From Sva-07 sp031430875 (GTDB taxonomy: Bacteria; Actinomycetota; Acidimicrobiia; Acidimicrobiales; Ilumatobacteraceae): DNA of 16,095 nt. The stretch covers positions 1 to 16,095 of the forward strand of contig JANPCI010000197.1 in NCBI GenBank assembly GCA_031430875.1. The letters run 5' to 3'. The notes below the pieces were generated by a model. It was not told where the DNA came from. It made no database searches and saw only the letters and a list, made by a program, of their open reading frames with translations. Numbering within the stretch: position 1 is the stretch's first letter; each line of letters opens with the position of its first letter. A program made the position numbers and the translations under genes. Positions 13,828 to 16,095 of the stretch are shown here, in pieces.

Positions 13828-14643
13828 ATGGCTGCAAAAAAGACGAGTTCCACCAAGAGCACCGTGGCGAAGAAGGCTGCGCCCGCGAAGAAGGCGGCGC
13901 CGGTCAAGAAGGCTGCGCCCTCGAAGAAGGCTGCGCCCGCGAAGAAGGCGGCGCCGGTCAAGAAGGCGGCGCCGGTCAAGAAGGCTGCGCCGGTCAAGAA
14001 GGCTGCGCCGGTCAAGAAGGCTGCGCCCGTCAAGGAGGCTGCGCCCGTCAAGAAGGCTGCGCCCGTCAAGACGGCTCCGCCGGTCAAGAAGGCTCCCGTT
14101 ACCAAGGCTCCCGTCACCAAGAAGCCTCCGGTTGCGAAGGTTGTTGCAGCTCCGAGGAAGCCAAGCCTCACGAGCATGACACCGTCGTTGCTCTCCAACG
14201 CACAGTTCGAGCGTTTCGAGATCCCGCCTCCTCGCGGCCACAGCAAGGATGGCATCGCCTACACCAAGGACTTCGACGTCAAGTTCCTCAAGGCGCAGCG
14301 CGACGACCTGCTCGCCCGCCGCAAGTCCGAGCTCGCTCGGGCGGTGCGCCTCGAGGATGAGGCGACAAGCATCATCGAGGATGGTGAGATGGGCGATGTG
14401 CAGTTCGACGACGAGGGCGGCGAGGGCGACACGATGGTGGTGCAGCGCGACCTCGATCGAGTGATCTCCACCCAGGCGCGCCAGACGATTCTCGACATCG
14501 ACGCCGCGCTCGCCCGAATCGAGCAGGGAACATACGGCTACTCGGCGATCTCAGGGATGCCGATTCCCCGTGAGCGGCTCGAGGCCATCCCCGAGACGAC
14601 CGTGCTCGCCGCGGAGAAGGTCAGCGGCGTCGGTCCGCGCTGA
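13828..14643 (+). CDS. DksA/TraR-like RNA polymerase-binding protein with lysine-rich repeat tail and no zinc ligands
   Basis: The 271-residue product has two unlike halves. Residues 1-125 are Lys/Ala/Pro-rich with twelve AAPxKK-type hexapeptides (17-88), like histone H1-type tails, and probably bind nucleic acid or stay disordered. Residues about 150-271 resemble DksA/TraR: a first coiled-coil helix (FLKAQRDDLLARRKSELARA), an acidic turn, a second helix (TILDIDAALARIEQGTYGY), and the RERLEAIPE segment. DksA-type proteins enter the RNA polymerase secondary channel. All four zinc-finger cysteines are replaced (Ser239, Ser242, Leu260, Glu263), so the globular part must fold without zinc. To my knowledge Streptomyces also has a DksA-like gene between ileS and lspA, so the position is conserved. 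Whether it acts on RNA polymerase is inference. Confidence 0.85.
   Translation: MAAKKTSSTKSTVAKKAAPAKKAAPVKKAAPSKKAAPAKKAAPVKKAAPVKKAAPVKKAAPVKKAAPVKEAAPVKKAAPVKTAPPVKKAPVTKAPVTKKPPVAKVVAAPRKPSLTSMTPSLLSNAQFERFEIPPPRGHSKDGIAYTKDFDVKFLKAQRDDLLARRKSELARAVRLEDEATSIIEDGEMGDVQFDDEGGEGDTMVVQRDLDRVISTQARQTILDIDAALARIEQGTYGYSAISGMPIPRERLEAIPETTVLAAEKVSGVGPR
13876..14091 (+). repeat. Twelve 18-base tandem units encoding AAPxKK
   Basis: Twelve in-frame 18-base units, typified by gctgcgccggtcaagaag, encode AAPVKK with variants (AAPAKK, AAPSKK, AAPVKE, AAPVKT, APPVKK). Several neighbouring units are almost identical at the DNA level, including synonymous positions, which points to recent slippage or unequal exchange. 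The last three units are the most changed and run into degenerate APVTK copies up to about 14120. Confidence 0.93.
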
Positions 14644-14648
14644 TCGCG

Positions 14649-15185
14649 ATGCCTTCACTCGGCGCATGGCGTACGCCGGTCGCCATCGCTGCTGCTGTCG
14701 TCGTTGTCGATCAACTCTCCAAACATTGGGCCGTCACGTCGCTCGGAACCGATCGAGTGATCGATCTCGTGTGGACACTGCGGTTCAACCTGGCGTTCAA
14801 CAACGGCATGGCATTCGGACAGGGGCGTGGGCTGGGGCCGGTGATCGGTGTGGTCGCCACCGTCGTCATCGTGTATCTGCTCGTGTCGCTTCGTGATCAG
14901 ACGAGCAGGCTCAGCACCGTCGGAATGGGGCTGTTGATCGGCGGGGCTGCTGGGAACCTCATCGACCGGTTGTTCCGTGGCGACGCATGGCTCAACGGCG
15001 CCGTGGTCGACTTCATCGACCTGCAGTGGTTCCCGATTTTCAACGTCGCCGATATGGCCGTCAACGTCGGCGCTGCTCTGTTGATCCTCGGGAGCGTTCT
15101 GTCGGCACGTGCTCACAAGCGTGTCGAAGCAGCACTCGTCGACGGCGAGTCGCAGCCCGAGGCCGAGAGGGGATCCCCGGCGTGA
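14649..15185 (+). CDS. lspA: Lipoprotein signal peptidase (signal peptidase II)
   Basis: LspA is a membrane aspartyl protease that cuts the signal peptide from prolipoproteins after lipidation. The 178-residue product has the expected four transmembrane helices. It shows VDQLSKHWA (20-28), NLAFNNGMAFG (47-57), GGAAGNLIDRLFRG (98-111) and VVDFIDLQWFPIFNVADMAV (119-138). Asp106 in GNLIDR and Asp135 in NVADMAV fit the catalytic pair. A short hydrophilic tail follows (about 150-178). The ATG at 14649 is five bases after the upstream stop; no good ribosome binding site is seen, so coupling to the dksA-like gene is likely. The end overlaps the next start as GTGA. Confidence 0.95.
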   Translation: MPSLGAWRTPVAIAAAVVVVDQLSKHWAVTSLGTDRVIDLVWTLRFNLAFNNGMAFGQGRGLGPVIGVVATVVIVYLLVSLRDQTSRLSTVGMGLLIGGAAGNLIDRLFRGDAWLNGAVVDFIDLQWFPIFNVADMAVNVGAALLILGSVLSARAHKRVEAALVDGESQPEAERGSPA

Positions 15186-16095
15186 TCGTCGAGCAGGTGC
15201 CCGCCGCACTCGCCGGGGAGCGACTCGATCGAATCGTTGCCTTGATCGGCGATCTCAGTCGGGCCGAAGCGGCAGCGATGATTGCCGCCGGCGGTGTTCG
15301 CGTCGACGGCGAACCCGCCGCATCGGGCAAGATCCGACTCGTCGAGGGCCAGGAGGTCGAAGTCGACCCGAGCGTCATTCCGGGCCCCGTGCTGCCGACT
15401 CCCGACATCGGGGTCCAGTTCGGGGTGGTGTACGAGGACGACACGGTGATCGTGGTCGACAAGCCGGCCGGGCTGGTGGTGCACCCTGGTGCGGGAAATC
15501 TCGACGGCACGCTCGTCAGCGGTTTGCTTGCCCGCTACCCCGACATCGAAGGGGTCGGTGACGACCCGATCCGGCCGGGCATCGTCCACCGTCTCGATGC
15601 GGGGAGTTCAGGACTTTTAGTGGTTGCCCGTACCGATGAAGCGGCAGTACATCTCATCGAACAGTTCGCCGATCACAGCGCGACGCGACGCTACGACGCC
15701 GTGGTGTGGGGCGTACCTGATGCGCCGCACGGCATCATCGACGCACCGATCGGGCGTGATCGCGGCGATCCGCTGAAGATGGCCGTCGTGGCTGCGGGTC
15801 GCCCGGCTCGAACCGACTATCGGGTGATCGGCACGTACTCGAACCCGGCGTTGGTCTCACGGCTGGAATGTCGCCTCGAAACGGGCCGGACGCATCAGAT
15901 TCGGGTCCACCTGTCGTCGATCAATCATCCGCTGGTGGGTGATCCGACCTACAGCCAGCGTCGCCCGACGCTCGGGTTGACCCGCCCGTTTCTCCACGCC
16001 GCCGAGTTGGCGTTCGTGCATCCCGCCACCGGTGAGCGCGTCACGTTCACCAGCCCGCTCGCCCCCGACCTCGCCGCCTGGCTCGCCGCCGCCGA
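15182..16095 (+). CDS. rluD: RluD-family 23S rRNA pseudouridine synthase (3' end outside window)
   Basis: The visible 304 codons hold most of an RluA/RluD-type pseudouridine synthase, which converts uridines in large-subunit rRNA. An S4-like RNA-binding domain spans about 1-65, including AGERLDRIVA and an AAGGVRVDGEPA turn. The catalytic domain has VVYEDDTVIVVDKPAGLVVHP (split at 83-92 and 93-102), GIVHRLDAGSSGLLVVAR (133-150) and ETGRTHQIRVHL (233-244), then HPLVGDPTY. Asp139 is the catalytic residue. The usual HRLDKxTSG is HRLDAGSSG here. GTG 15182 overlaps the lspA stop by four bases. RluA, RluC and RluD paralogues are hard to tell apart; the S4 domain and place after lspA favour RluD. An in-frame TTA codon occurs at 15617. 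Confidence 0.92.
   Translation, partial: MIVEQVPAALAGERLDRIVALIGDLSRAEAAAMIAAGGVRVDGEPAASGKIRLVEGQEVEVDPSVIPGPVLPTPDIGVQFGVVYEDDTVIVVDKPAGLVVHPGAGNLDGTLVSGLLARYPDIEGVGDDPIRPGIVHRLDAGSSGLLVVARTDEAAVHLIEQFADHSATRRYDAVVWGVPDAPHGIIDAPIGRDRGDPLKMAVVAAGRPARTDYRVIGTYSNPALVSRLECRLETGRTHQIRVHLSSINHPLVGDPTYSQRRPTLGLTRPFLHAAELAFVHPATGERVTFTSPLAPDLAAWLAAA

Noticed and set aside
13876..14091. CRISPR-like array of short regular repeats
   Set aside because: The units are contiguous, in frame and coding, with no unique spacers.
13725..14255. Reverse-strand frame with a GAAFLTG repeat, resembling a pentapeptide or membrane repeat protein
   Set aside because: It is the mirror of the 18-base AAPxKK repeat of the dksA-like gene, which has a strong ribosome binding site and a recognisable C-terminal domain.
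1..16095. tRNA, rRNA, insertion sequence or prophage genes
   Set aside because: The genes fill nearly the whole window, none is a transposase or integrase, and no cloverleaf-like or rRNA-like segment was seen in the gaps.

Overview
The window is a compact, GC-rich stretch in which every gene lies on the + strand. It is the division and cell wall (dcw) cluster of a Gram-positive, actinobacterial-type organism. Supporting signs are GTG starts at murG, murC, ftsQ, yggS, ileS and rluD, tight gene overlaps, a Wag31-like DivIVA, SepF, and an eukaryote-like (type 2) isoleucyl-tRNA synthetase. The variant motifs in MurG, MurC and RluD, with a lysine-rich DksA-like protein between ileS and lspA, make me suspect the class Acidimicrobiia. 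That assignment is inference and was not tested by any search.

Layout. Positions 1-6299 hold the peptidoglycan-precursor and divisome block: the 3' end of murD, then ftsW, murG, murC, murB and ftsQ, overlapping or 1-2 bases apart. A 122-base gap with a hairpin and a possible 38-codon reading frame precedes ftsZ (6422-7525). Next come pgeF (laccase-domain protein) and yggS (PLP-binding protein). A tandem pair of small hairpins separates yggS from sepF and divIVA. No yggT/ylmG gene lies between sepF and divIVA, where actinobacteria often carry one. From 10658 the window continues with ileS, a DksA/TraR-like gene with a long AAPxKK repeat, lspA, and the first 304 codons of an RluD-family pseudouridine synthase gene that runs off the end.

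How the genes work together. MurD, MurC, MurB and MurG make lipid II. FtsW polymerises it at the septum, FtsQ belongs to the FtsQLB regulator, FtsZ forms the ring, SepF ties FtsZ to the membrane, and DivIVA marks poles and septa. PgeF removes mis-built muropeptide precursors and YggS buffers PLP. The ileS to rluD part serves translation, transcription control and lipoprotein maturation.

Most of the window is ordinary and well conserved. The parts that repay a second look are: the DksA-like protein, which has lost all four zinc ligands and carries twelve hexapeptide repeats; a probable leaderless ileS with a -10 motif resembling one upstream of the dksA-like gene; the ftsQ-ftsZ gap; the tandem hairpins after yggS; and a few substituted signature motifs. 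I found no mobile element, CRISPR array, tRNA or rRNA.
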